DNA of 21,013 nt from a virus: the IMG/VR virus record IMGVR_UViG_3300034104_002332, positions 1 to 21,013 of that record; one strand, given 5' to 3'. Positions 12,477 through 20,939 of this stretch are shown here, one piece after another (position 1 is the first letter of the stretch; every line of letters begins with the position of its first letter). Position numbers and translations under genes: made by a program. Under the pieces are notes generated by a model, which was not told the origin of the DNA, made no database searches, and saw only the letters and a program-made list of their open reading frames with translations.

Positions 12477-13887
12477 CGGCGTTGATGTACTCGGACACGT
12501 TATCTACCCACTCTTGGTCTAGCGGTTGTATAAGCGGGTTGTAGCCGAGGTCTTGGCGGATTGCTTTGGGCGCACGCCCAAACAGATAACTTAACTGCCT
12601 AAACGGCTCATACTGTTTCATCTCAGGGCGGTTATAAAGCTGCGACCAAACAAGTTCGCGGGGAACACCTACTTCAAAACCGCCGAGGTATGTGCCTCCG
12701 AGCTTGTGTGAATAGTTCGGGTGCTTCATCGAAACATCTTCTGGCGCGAGGGGGCCTTTGCCGGGTTCCAAAGCCGAGATCGAAAACCCTGAAGTACCTT
12801 CTGGCGCGTACAATAGTTCTGGCGTACTGATGCCCGCGCGATTTGCCCCAATGTCGGGGAAACCAGCGTTAAGAAACGGCGCGGAGTTCATGAGCTGCGT
12901 TACTGTGCGCCGTTGCCCCATCGTTGTGCGACCAATATCGTTTAACTGGTCGATAGCAGCGAGAGGATTGGTCCCAAAGCCGATAAAATCGCGGACGGCC
13001 TCGTCGTCTTTGCGTGTGGTGTTGCGAACCATGTTGTCAAAGACAGCAAGGTCTTTCGGGTTGATGTTACCCGCTGCAATTTGTTTGCCAATCAAATCAA
13101 TCATGGCGGTGGATTGGTCTGCGGCCTCTGGCCCCATAGTCGTATATACGCCCGCAACTCGACCACCAAACCGATCCTGCGCTTCCTTGGCGGCGTTTTC
13201 CAAACCAGAGATAACAGATGGGCCTGAAGCCCACACTTCCCTTCCGCCGACACCAAGCTGTTGCCGAGCAAAGTCAGGGCCTGCATACGCACGCACGCCG
13301 CCTTCTTGAGGGCGACCCGCAATATCAAGGATTTCAGTTCCGCCGCGCAACTTGTCGCCGGTGAACGGGATGATTGAATTGAAATCTTTGGCAAGGTCTT
13401 CTGGGGTGATAAACTGACGGGGCGGCATTTCGACAAAAGGCTTGACGTTCGCGGCAACCTTATTCGCGGGCAAGCCGCCAGAGAGGCCGGAATAGCCTTT
13501 TTTGGATTGAGCGATAAAAGGTTTACGGCCTACAATCGGGACTTGGTTGGCGACAGCAAATGCGCCGCCGCGACCAGACCCTTCTGGAAACTCAACATTA
13601 GCGAGTTCTGGGTGCGGGTTTTCGACTGGTTCAACCGGTTGGTATTTTTCTTTGCGGGGCTTTGGTTCTGCCTTCTTTTTGGCAGGCGCGGCCTTCTTCT
13701 CTACCGGCTTGGACGCTTTTGCTTTCGGCGTCTCAGCTTTGGACGCGCGCTTCCTAGGCGTGACCTTCATGCTAGGCGTGTCCATGTTGAACACCCTACG
13801 CAGCGGCACTTCAAAGGCGTCGGGGATGTAATCCGCGCCAGCTTCAATGCCCTTTTCGATTAACCGGCGTACGGGTGTTCTGGCCAT
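12385..13887 (-). CDS. Putative virion-associated protein B (500 aa), shares N-module with neighbour
   Basis: ATG 13887 (minus) has AAGGAAG upstream. The protein begins MARTPVRRLIEKGIEAGADYIPD, nearly identical to the 517-aa neighbour. Residues about 37-90 form a Lys/Ala/Pro-rich, histone-H1-like linker (KKAAPAKKKAEPKPRKEK). The remaining 400 residues are globular without a motif I can name (for example GRVAGVYTTMGPEA, LSYLFGRAPKAIRQDLGY). It ends KKFGPDGFAEGGLAVRPEQ, and FAxGGLA-type tails are common in marine phage proteins. As the last gene of the late-type operon it may be an ejected protein. Its 3' end overlaps the plus-strand small gene. Confidence 0.75.
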   Translation of the reverse strand: MARTPVRRLIEKGIEAGADYIPDAFEVPLRRVFNMDTPSMKVTPRKRASKAETPKAKASKPVEKKAAPAKKKAEPKPRKEKYQPVEPVENPHPELANVEFPEGSGRGGAFAVANQVPIVGRKPFIAQSKKGYSGLSGGLPANKVAANVKPFVEMPPRQFITPEDLAKDFNSIIPFTGDKLRGGTEILDIAGRPQEGGVRAYAGPDFARQQLGVGGREVWASGPSVISGLENAAKEAQDRFGGRVAGVYTTMGPEAADQSTAMIDLIGKQIAAGNINPKDLAVFDNMVRNTTRKDDEAVRDFIGFGTNPLAAIDQLNDIGRTTMGQRRTVTQLMNSAPFLNAGFPDIGANRAGISTPELLYAPEGTSGFSISALEPGKGPLAPEDVSMKHPNYSHKLGGTYLGGFEVGVPRELVWSQLYNRPEMKQYEPFRQLSYLFGRAPKAIRQDLGYNPLIQPLDQEWVDNVSEYINAVKKFGPDGFAEGGLAVRPEQVSSLDFAVRR

Positions 13888-13889
13888 GC

Positions 13890-15443
13890 TTACTTCCTTG
13901 ACTTCTTGACGGCGTATTTGCGGGGTTTTGCGGCACGGCCGCCTGTTTTGAACTCAAACCCTTCGTCACCTCGCATCGCCTTGAGAAGTGCTTCTAGGCC
14001 ATTATCGCTTATAGGCAGCGCGTCGCGGATGCCAACGGGACCGCCAGATGGCTGCCAACCGATGTATTGCTCTGGGAGCAAAGTTGCGGCTTCAAGCGGG
14101 CCTCTAGTCGCGCTCCTGTCAAAACCGACAACGATAGGAACACTTTCAACACCAGCATCGCGAAGTGCGGCCATGCGGTGCCGCCCCTCGTGCCCCGTAA
14201 CTCTCAGTTCGCCAGTTTCTAGCGGTGAGACCCGAAGGAAAAGCGGTTGCGTTTCCGCCCCAAGTCTTTGCATGTCCAGCGGCCTGACCTGCGTGTCAAA
14301 GGTCTCTATGTATTCCTTCGGGAGAGTGAGGCCCAAGAAGTCACGCGGGTTAATCCGCGTTGCAAGGGCTTTAGTGCGATCCGGCTCATAAAAATCAGCG
14401 TATGATGACAGGAGATTGTCTATGCGACTAGGTGACCACCCCGCTGTTTTCGGGCCGCTTTGCTCGATTGGTGCTGTGGGTTCGAACAGGTCAAACTGGC
14501 TTTTTATGTAATCTGGGCTTAGGGGAACGTACTGCGTCTGCTCGCCACCAAGATCGAGCATGTTCTCAATTTGGACGGTATCGTAGCCTTGGCGACGGGC
14601 TTCATTGTAAAGTGCCCGACCGCGTAGTTTAGGCCCAGAGGTATTGTCGATGCCTAAAGCGGCGGCCATATTATCGGTTAACCAACCGTGGCTTCCGTCT
14701 GGCCCTACGTCGCTCACGATTAGGGGTTTTTGCATTTTTGCAAATACTGGACGAACATTTGGGTCGCTGTTTATGGACGGTCCGTATTTCCGCGATTTGT
14801 CTTTGCCGCGTTCGACCGCGTAAATGTTAGCTATGTCTGGCTTGTCGGTGAGGAAAATTTCGCGGCCAGCCGAAAATTCTGGGAAGTCGGAAGAAGTGCC
14901 GTGATAAAGTGGCAGTTCCGTATTGAAACCCTGCTCCTGCGCGCGTTTTAGCCGCGCCGTAGAGGGCGTTTCCGCCTTTACCGCCAGCTCAGGCAAGCGC
15001 AGATTTTCGCTGATGACTTCTGGTGCTGTCTTCGCCCAGTCTGGCGCGTCGGGTGAGAACAAGTCGAAGTTGCGGGCGTAGTCAGCGGCCTTGAACCGGT
15101 CCATGTACTTGCCGCGCTCGTTTACGAAACCGCGAGAGTTAGCGTCCAGAGATGCTTGGGAACGGACCTTGGGGTCTGGGATCGCATCAAGCGCGTCAAG
15201 ATGGGTTGGGCCTGTATATGTCTTTCCTCCGACCCGCACCGCAGACAGTAAACTGGGTGGTTTGCTTTTTGCCTTTGGCGTCACCGCTATCTGCGCCAAT
15301 GATGCCTTCGGTTTACTCGCCTTCGACTTCGGCACATCGATACTGAACGCTTTACGCAACGGCGTCTCGATGACGTCTGGGATATAATCCGCGCCGGCTT
15401 CAATACCTCGTTCTATCAGTCGGCGTACCGGCGTTCTGGCCAC
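13890..15443 (-). CDS. Polyvalent protein: ART-PolyVal-like and ParB-like regions (517 aa)
   Basis: GTG 15443 (minus) has GAGGAAT upstream. There are four parts. Residues 1-36 are the MARTPVRRLIERGIEAGADY module shared with the next gene. Residues 70-130 (VGGKTYTGPTHLDALDAI, RGFVNERGKYMDR) resemble a small domain of phage proteins. Residues 165-322 match ART-PolyVal ADP-ribosyltransferases: PLYHGTSSDFPEF (H181), EIFLTDKPDIANIYA (Y208), GYDTVQIENM, then YVPLSPDYIKSQFDLFEP. Residues about 400-440 (LFLRVSPLETGELRV, TGHEGRHRMAALRDAGVESV) look ParB/sulfiredoxin-like. Such proteins are thought to travel in the virion and modify host targets. Whether the third ART catalytic residue is present is unclear. 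Confidence 0.82.
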   Translation of the reverse strand: MARTPVRRLIERGIEAGADYIPDVIETPLRKAFSIDVPKSKASKPKASLAQIAVTPKAKSKPPSLLSAVRVGGKTYTGPTHLDALDAIPDPKVRSQASLDANSRGFVNERGKYMDRFKAADYARNFDLFSPDAPDWAKTAPEVISENLRLPELAVKAETPSTARLKRAQEQGFNTELPLYHGTSSDFPEFSAGREIFLTDKPDIANIYAVERGKDKSRKYGPSINSDPNVRPVFAKMQKPLIVSDVGPDGSHGWLTDNMAAALGIDNTSGPKLRGRALYNEARRQGYDTVQIENMLDLGGEQTQYVPLSPDYIKSQFDLFEPTAPIEQSGPKTAGWSPSRIDNLLSSYADFYEPDRTKALATRINPRDFLGLTLPKEYIETFDTQVRPLDMQRLGAETQPLFLRVSPLETGELRVTGHEGRHRMAALRDAGVESVPIVVGFDRSATRGPLEAATLLPEQYIGWQPSGGPVGIRDALPISDNGLEALLKAMRGDEGFEFKTGGRAAKPRKYAVKKSRK

Positions 15444-15453
15444 GGCTTATTCC

Positions 15454-18400
15454 TCAGTACTTGGAAAGCAAACGCTTCAGCGTCATCGCAGCTTGGTAGC
15501 CCGGCTTGGTGCTGGCCACTTTGCCTGCGATACGCCGACCGGCAGCTTTTGCGCCAGCACCAGCGCCAGACGCGGCGGTGTACGAAAGCGTGTTGCCGAC
15601 GGCGTCCTTGCGGATATCGCCAGCTATGTCAGCTCGCTCTTTGGCTTTGCCTGCGCCGTATGCCGCACCTTGCGCCAAGTCGTCGAGGCCGCCTACCACG
15701 AAACGTGCCGCCCGTGGAGCGCTGGCCATCATGCGTGTGGCGCCGAGGCTTGGGGCCAGCATCGACCCGCCAATCATGCCTGCGCCCTCAAGGGCCAGAG
15801 CCGTGTTCGGGTTGGCTAAGGCGTAACGCTCTTGCAGCCTGCGGATCTCGTCGCGCTCGGTCTTGTAGTCTCGGCCACCGGCTTTGGAGCGCAGGAAGGC
15901 CTCGATCTCGTCGGCGGTGCCGAACGTGAGACCTTGGCCAAATGTGCGAGCCGCGTTGCCGTAATCGTAGCCGCGCCTCGTCTCACCCTTGTTGCCGCCC
16001 CTGTTGAACGCTTGCACGGTGCCGCCATAGGCCATGCCGAGAGCTGGATCGCTGCGGTCCGCAAGTGGGTCAGCTTCGGCGAGCTCGTCGGTCCCTACGT
16101 AATAGCGGCGTCCCCCGCGCATCTCCGTCGGACGACCGTTCATTAAGACGGGGCCTTCCTCCGGCATTGCTGCTTGCGGTATCTCGTACTGCATCGCAAG
16201 ATCCGCTATGCTCTGCGGCGGGGTTCGAGTTCCTGTGACGGTAATCTGCTCCTCGGCTGCCACATCACCCGCCGGCGCCACGGGGGCGCCAACGTACTTG
16301 TCGGCGAGTGCCTGCGCGTCGATCTTGTCGAGCATAGTGCCCGCCTGCGTCCCTGCCAGAAACAGTTCAGGGTACTTCTGGTAAAGCTCAGCCAATCCAG
16401 TGCCAGCGGCACCAAGACCTTGGCCAAACTTCGAACCTGTGATGGCGTCAAACGCACGCGCACCAGTACCCGCAACGCGGCCTGTGCCGTAAGCCAACTC
16501 ACCTACTACACGCGGCGAGAAAAACGGCGCGGCAAGCAAGGTCGCCTTGCCCAAAGCTGGGCTGACTTTGCTTATGCCGCGAGGCGGGAAGGCGCTCACT
16601 GTTTGGCCAGCAAGCGTTTTTTCCAATACACCCGTGGGGTCCATCTCAAACATGCGCTCGGCTTGTGCGGTGCGTGCGCCGAAGCCTGTATTTACGTTGT
16701 TGCGGAAGATACTCTGGAGTTTCCGTGCGGACGTATCGACACTGGCTGCGGAACCGAGACTGAACGACTTCTCTATCTGCTGCGCTTCATTCACGGCTTT
16801 TTCATAGTCGCGCATGATTTTGGCGTAGAGATCGTCGTGGTTCACAAGTTCTTGGCGTACGGCGTTGTATGTCTGCTTGGCGATACCGGCGGCCTTGCTG
16901 TCGACCGCGCCATTTATCTTAGAGCCGATGTCATACACGTCGCGCTTAAACTGGTCCATCGAGAGCGGCAACAGAAGGTTTGGGTCTGCGGCGGCCTTCT
17001 GTGCGTACTCATCCACGAAGGAGTTCATCTTCTCCCACGCAAGATGGTCCGCAGGCCGCTCGCCCTTGCGGGAAGACCACGTGTCGTAAGATCTAGGCTT
17101 TAGCTGCTGCACGCGCTGCTGGACTTTACCGATGTCGAGCGGAGTGGGTGTCCGCCCGAACTTCGCCATTTCATCGGAGTACGCCTGCGAGGCTTGCTGC
17201 CGCATCGTGCTGACAATGCCTTGCGCAGAGGCGACCACGTCTTCCGCCGTCCGTTCTGGGTTGCGCATGGCCTCTGTGAAGGCTTCGCTGGCTGGCGTCG
17301 GCGCACCCGCACGTCCGCGACCAAAGCCTGCGGAAACGGCGGTGTCAACGGACGCCCCACCGACGCCCGGCAAGAAGCCCGCAGCTTCGCCCGGCAACCG
17401 TTCTATGCCGGTAACCACATTAGGTGCGACGGTCTTAGCCTTCTGGTATGCTGCCGCAGGGGCGTCCGTAGCCAGCGACACTACTCCAGACAGAGGGTCG
17501 ATAACCCGCCCAGCCGTGGACACGGCCTCACCTACCCTCGTCAAACCACCGGCCTTTAAGACGAAGCCTGAGCCTCCCAATAGCAGGCTGGCATCGCCGA
17601 GGAACGCAAGCGGGTCCTTAATCATGTATCGCTTTATGTTGTCCGCGCCGCCATACTGCTCTTCCAGCATCGTAGCGGCGGCTTTCAGCGTAGGATCGTC
17701 AGTGTCGCCCTGCAAGAGCGCACCCACCAAATCCGTGGTTGTATTAAATGTTTGAATTGGGCTGGCAATCATCCCACCAAGGCCGGTGACCAACTGCGCC
17801 GCGCTTTCAGGCAGGTTACGCCCCATCTGTGCGACGGTTTCGAACAGACCGGCGTTCTTGCTGGCGGCCTCGTCGATTGCTTTGTAGTCTATCCCACCAC
17901 GCTGCGCAGGCGGGAGTTTGAATACCTCCGCGTTGTCGATGGCGGTCTGCGCCTCGTAATTGCCGCGCTGCGCCTCGTCGATGAAACCTTCTTTGACTGC
18001 CGCGTCGGCAAGCATCTTGGCGTAGCCTTCGGCGGTGGCGCCTTCGGCTTTTGTGTATGCGTTAATGCTGCTTTCGGCCTCTGGCGAAAAGCGGAAGCCT
18101 TTGACGTCCTCGCCGGAGATGCGCATGCCTTCGGGCGCAGACATGAGACCCGAGCGCTCGGCAACCTTATCAGCAGCCTTCTGCGTGGCATCGTACGCAA
18201 GGATTTTGTCTTTGTATAACGTCGCGGGGTGGGTGCCGAGTACAATCCCCGCATCCAAAGGTTGAACACCGAGTTCTGCCGTTTGAGCGTTAAAGTCGGC
18301 GATGTCGGCAACGTACGAGTTACGCGCATCGTTGTAGGCGTCGCGCTGGACCAACACGCGGTTCGTGATGAACCGGCGGATGTCTCTCCGTGTCTTTTCC

Positions 18401-18867
18401 GAAAACTTACCGGACTGCAAAAACTCGTTCCTGAACGCTTGCGGCAGTCGCTCAAGAGCGACTTGGATGTTGTTGTAGCGGTCGATGTCGCCCTGCATGA
18501 CAGCGCCGGTAGGGTCTTGGACCTTAGCCGCCAAAGTCACGAGGTCTTGGTCGCCCGCTGAGTTAGGTGGTGTGCGCAGGGCAGTCGTAAAGTAGCGCAT
18601 ACCTTCGCGGTAAGTCTTGACCGCTTCAGTGGCGTCGAACTCTTTGCGTAGGTCGCGGCCATAGGTCTTCGCGTCGCGGATGACTTGTAGCTGATCTTTT
18701 TTCAAGTTGGTCGCAGCCTGCGGACCGGCAAACGGAGCCTTCGCCGTTTCCGTTTCGATGTCGAGGGCGCCCTTGGTAATCTCCTGACCCTTCTTCGTCT
18801 GCTCAGGCGTTTTCGAAGGGGAGGACGGAAGGTTAGTGAACCACGCGGGTTGATTGGACTTTGCCAT
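15454..18867 (-). CDS. Putative internal virion / DNA-ejection protein (1137 aa)
   Basis: ATG 18867 (minus) has TTTGGAGACA upstream. The 1137-residue protein is Ala/Gly-rich and mostly helical. It has hydrophobic stretches such as LVTGLGGMIASPI (about 362-375) and PLAFLGDASLLLGGSGFVL (about 420-438) that could insert in membranes. Residues about 970-1030 contain GQGLTFGTADEIEAFLRS and YKTERDEIRRLQERYALANP, a pattern I recall from very large phage and prophage proteins. A GMAYGGTVQAFNRGG segment precedes it near 944. No lysozyme motif was seen. Size, composition and position fit the large ejection proteins of short-tailed phages, but a tape-measure role is possible. Confidence 0.75.
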   Translation of the reverse strand: MAKSNQPAWFTNLPSSPSKTPEQTKKGQEITKGALDIETETAKAPFAGPQAATNLKKDQLQVIRDAKTYGRDLRKEFDATEAVKTYREGMRYFTTALRTPPNSAGDQDLVTLAAKVQDPTGAVMQGDIDRYNNIQVALERLPQAFRNEFLQSGKFSEKTRRDIRRFITNRVLVQRDAYNDARNSYVADIADFNAQTAELGVQPLDAGIVLGTHPATLYKDKILAYDATQKAADKVAERSGLMSAPEGMRISGEDVKGFRFSPEAESSINAYTKAEGATAEGYAKMLADAAVKEGFIDEAQRGNYEAQTAIDNAEVFKLPPAQRGGIDYKAIDEAASKNAGLFETVAQMGRNLPESAAQLVTGLGGMIASPIQTFNTTTDLVGALLQGDTDDPTLKAAATMLEEQYGGADNIKRYMIKDPLAFLGDASLLLGGSGFVLKAGGLTRVGEAVSTAGRVIDPLSGVVSLATDAPAAAYQKAKTVAPNVVTGIERLPGEAAGFLPGVGGASVDTAVSAGFGRGRAGAPTPASEAFTEAMRNPERTAEDVVASAQGIVSTMRQQASQAYSDEMAKFGRTPTPLDIGKVQQRVQQLKPRSYDTWSSRKGERPADHLAWEKMNSFVDEYAQKAAADPNLLLPLSMDQFKRDVYDIGSKINGAVDSKAAGIAKQTYNAVRQELVNHDDLYAKIMRDYEKAVNEAQQIEKSFSLGSAASVDTSARKLQSIFRNNVNTGFGARTAQAERMFEMDPTGVLEKTLAGQTVSAFPPRGISKVSPALGKATLLAAPFFSPRVVGELAYGTGRVAGTGARAFDAITGSKFGQGLGAAGTGLAELYQKYPELFLAGTQAGTMLDKIDAQALADKYVGAPVAPAGDVAAEEQITVTGTRTPPQSIADLAMQYEIPQAAMPEEGPVLMNGRPTEMRGGRRYYVGTDELAEADPLADRSDPALGMAYGGTVQAFNRGGNKGETRRGYDYGNAARTFGQGLTFGTADEIEAFLRSKAGGRDYKTERDEIRRLQERYALANPNTALALEGAGMIGGSMLAPSLGATRMMASAPRAARFVVGGLDDLAQGAAYGAGKAKERADIAGDIRKDAVGNTLSYTAASGAGAGAKAAGRRIAGKVASTKPGYQAAMTLKRLLSKY

Positions 18868-18882
18868 GTTTATGTCTCCAAA

Positions 18883-19689
18883 TTACCCAGTTGGGTTCGC
18901 GGGGGTGTATTTTGGTTTAGTCTGGTCTCCGCCGGGATACACGACGGGCGTGTTCGGCGGGAGATATGTCAGTTGCCGTTGGTCGGTGATGACGTAGTTT
19001 CCGAATTGGTTCATCTCCGGCATCGGAGGCGCGCCTCCAGTGCCGGGACGAACTTGATAGCCACGCATTCCGGGAATGGGGTCGTACTTAGCCTGTAGCG
19101 CCTTTAGACGCGCGGCCTCAGCGGCCCGATCTGCGCGGTAGAGCTGCCCAGCTTGCGTAGCATTAGCTTGCGCCATGCGAAGCTGTTCGCCTCCAATCTT
19201 GAGGCCGTATTGCTCAAGTAGCATGTCGCGCTCTTCTTGTGCTTTGCGCTTCATCGCCTGCTGGTTGAGCAGCGTCTCGCTAAGGTTGCCAAGGCTTTCG
19301 CCAAATGAGCCAGTCTTAGTCGGCTTGCCGAGCGCGGCAGCGATGGCCAGCCACTTCTCTGAGTTAGACGGTCCTGCGCGGCGCTCACGAAGTTTGTTCT
19401 GCGCGGCAGTTAGCAAGTTGATGTTGGCGTTGATCTGGTCGGTGACGCTCTTCTGCGCAGAAGCATACGCAGGGGCGCTGCTGACGCCGCCGAGGCCACC
19501 AGTGGCTCCACTCGCGACGGGCGTATCATCTACGGCTACGTCGTCTGAGCTCTGGTCCGTATATTCTTCTTCGTCCATCGAGGCTTCCTCTGCGTTAGGC
19601 GCCGACTGCGGCATGCCTAGTTCTTCTTGCTTCATTTTACGGATGTGTTCTATCTGCCACTGCTCAAGGGGTGGATTTGTAGCGTTCAC
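18883..19689 (-). CDS. Putative virion-associated protein (268 aa)
   Basis: The start is GTG 19689 (minus), overlapping the stop of the 417-aa gene as GTGA. Residues 1-30 are helical (LEQWQIEHIRKMKQEELGMP), 30-65 are acidic and disordered (EEASMDEEEYTDQSSDDVAV), and 85-200 form long helices with Gln/Ala-rich sequence (LLNQQAMKRKAQEERDMLLE). The C-terminal 60 residues are Pro/Gly-rich with a short beta-like part (FGNYVITDQRQLTYLPPNTP). No domain recognised. Composition and operon position suggest a structural or internal virion protein that partners the 417-aa and 1137-aa proteins. Confidence 0.7.
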   Translation of the reverse strand: MNATNPPLEQWQIEHIRKMKQEELGMPQSAPNAEEASMDEEEYTDQSSDDVAVDDTPVASGATGGLGGVSSAPAYASAQKSVTDQINANINLLTAAQNKLRERRAGPSNSEKWLAIAAALGKPTKTGSFGESLGNLSETLLNQQAMKRKAQEERDMLLEQYGLKIGGEQLRMAQANATQAGQLYRADRAAEAARLKALQAKYDPIPGMRGYQVRPGTGGAPPMPEMNQFGNYVITDQRQLTYLPPNTPVVYPGGDQTKPKYTPANPTG

Positions 19690-20939
19690 TTTCCGCCCAG
19701 TCCCTTATACGTTGCGTACGCTTGGCCGACCGTGCTGAGCAGCGACGGGCTGAATGCGCCCGGCACTTCGGTGCCGACCTTCGTCGCGGCCTGCGGCACG
19801 GCTGGCTGCACGCCCTGAAGCGCGCCTGTCATCGCCTTGATCTGCTCCTGCGGGTAAGCCTGCCGCGCCAAGAAGTCTTCGCGAGCGATGTCGAGGTTCT
19901 TCTGCGCCAGAGCCTGCTGCTGAGAGCCAATCTGCTGGAGAGCGCCTGCGCCTGCCAACTCTTGCTGCTGACGCTGCTGCGCAAGCCCTGCCATCTGCTG
20001 AGCTGCGGCGAGTTGGTTCGACGTGTCTTGCCCGTACAGAGCACCTGTGCTCTTGCCGAGATCAGCGAGCATCTGCTGTTGCGCCTGTGTGAGCGCGCCG
20101 TAAGTCTGGCCGATGTCGGCCATCCGTGAGCCAGCACCAAGCAGCGCCTGCTGCTGAGCGCCGCCCAGACCGCCTGCGGTCGAGGCAAGCTGCGCCTGAC
20201 GTGCCAGATCAGCTTGCGCCGTCTGCTGTGCTTGGCCGTAGCCCTGTTGAAGCGCGGCCGACTGCTGGGCCGAGATGCCTTCTATAGCATCGCGGATAGC
20301 GCGGCCGGTGATCTCAGCCTGACGCGTGCCGCCAAACTGACCTGCGCGGATCATCTCGTTCTCGATACCCGGCAGCACTTGCTCTTGCAGAGCGCGCGTG
20401 CCGAGCTGACCGATGCGATTGACGACCTGCTCTTGATACGGGTTCATGTACTGGCCAACCGTTTGCGCGGCGGTCTGCCCAGCCTGCGCCAAATACGGCT
20501 GTGCCATCTGGAGGCCGAGCGCGTCAGTGCTGCCAGCAACATAGCCTGCGCCTTGCTGGAGGCCCGGCGTTGCGGCTGCGAGACCAGACATGCCAGCGGC
20601 CTGTCCGAAATAAGGCTGAGCAGCGCCCAGAGCCGATCGACCGAAGACGTCCTGCGTCTTAGTCGACGCAGTGCCAAGCTCGGGGCGGAACGTAAAGGCG
20701 CCTTGACGCGTTGCTTCGAAGCCAGCCTGCTGATCAGGCGCGAAGTCGGCGACGCGCGGAATTGCTTTGCCAGAAGCGTCGACATACTCTTGGAACGGAC
20801 GCGCTGCGACCGCCTGCTGGTTCGACAGGATGTCCATCGCGTAGTTGGTGTACCAGTCAGGCAGGATCGTCTGCTGCGTCGAAGACACAGGAACGGCTTC
20901 GACGGGCTTACCCTCTGTCAAGAAATCCAAAAAGCCCAT
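19686..20939 (-). CDS. Gln/Ala-rich putative internal virion or ejection protein (417 aa)
   Basis: ATG 20939 (minus) follows AGGAGG at a 10-base distance. Residues 1-60 are a compact start (MGFLDFLTEG, LPDWYTNYAMDILSN). From about 90 to 360 the chain is a long Gln/Ala/Gly-rich helical region (QAQQTAQADLARQAQLA, LAAAQQMAGLAQQRQQQELA) with GGTRQAEITGRAI at about 198-210. It ends in a Gly/Ala/Pro segment. This resembles Gln/Ala-rich ejection proteins such as P22 gp7/gp20 in composition, not in clear sequence. It probably sits inside the head or tail as a helical bundle. Exact role is unknown. Confidence 0.72.
   Translation of the reverse strand: MGFLDFLTEGKPVEAVPVSSTQQTILPDWYTNYAMDILSNQQAVAARPFQEYVDASGKAIPRVADFAPDQQAGFEATRQGAFTFRPELGTASTKTQDVFGRSALGAAQPYFGQAAGMSGLAAATPGLQQGAGYVAGSTDALGLQMAQPYLAQAGQTAAQTVGQYMNPYQEQVVNRIGQLGTRALQEQVLPGIENEMIRAGQFGGTRQAEITGRAIRDAIEGISAQQSAALQQGYGQAQQTAQADLARQAQLASTAGGLGGAQQQALLGAGSRMADIGQTYGALTQAQQQMLADLGKSTGALYGQDTSNQLAAAQQMAGLAQQRQQQELAGAGALQQIGSQQQALAQKNLDIAREDFLARQAYPQEQIKAMTGALQGVQPAVPQAATKVGTEVPGAFSPSLLSTVGQAYATYKGLGGK

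Noticed and set aside
12337-12522. ATG-initiated plus-strand frame at the convergent junction
   Set aside because: It overlaps the TTG frame at 12306, which has the coupled start and the CPHDAPWEMPCALC motif; the ATG frame has neither.
16174-17103. 309-codon plus-strand frame inside the 1137-aa gene
   Set aside because: Antisense shadow: Arg/Cys/His-rich composition, no start signal, no neighbours in the same orientation.
20444-20785. Repetitive Gln/Ala codons considered as a DNA tandem repeat
   Set aside because: The repetition is at amino-acid composition level; no regular DNA unit length is visible.
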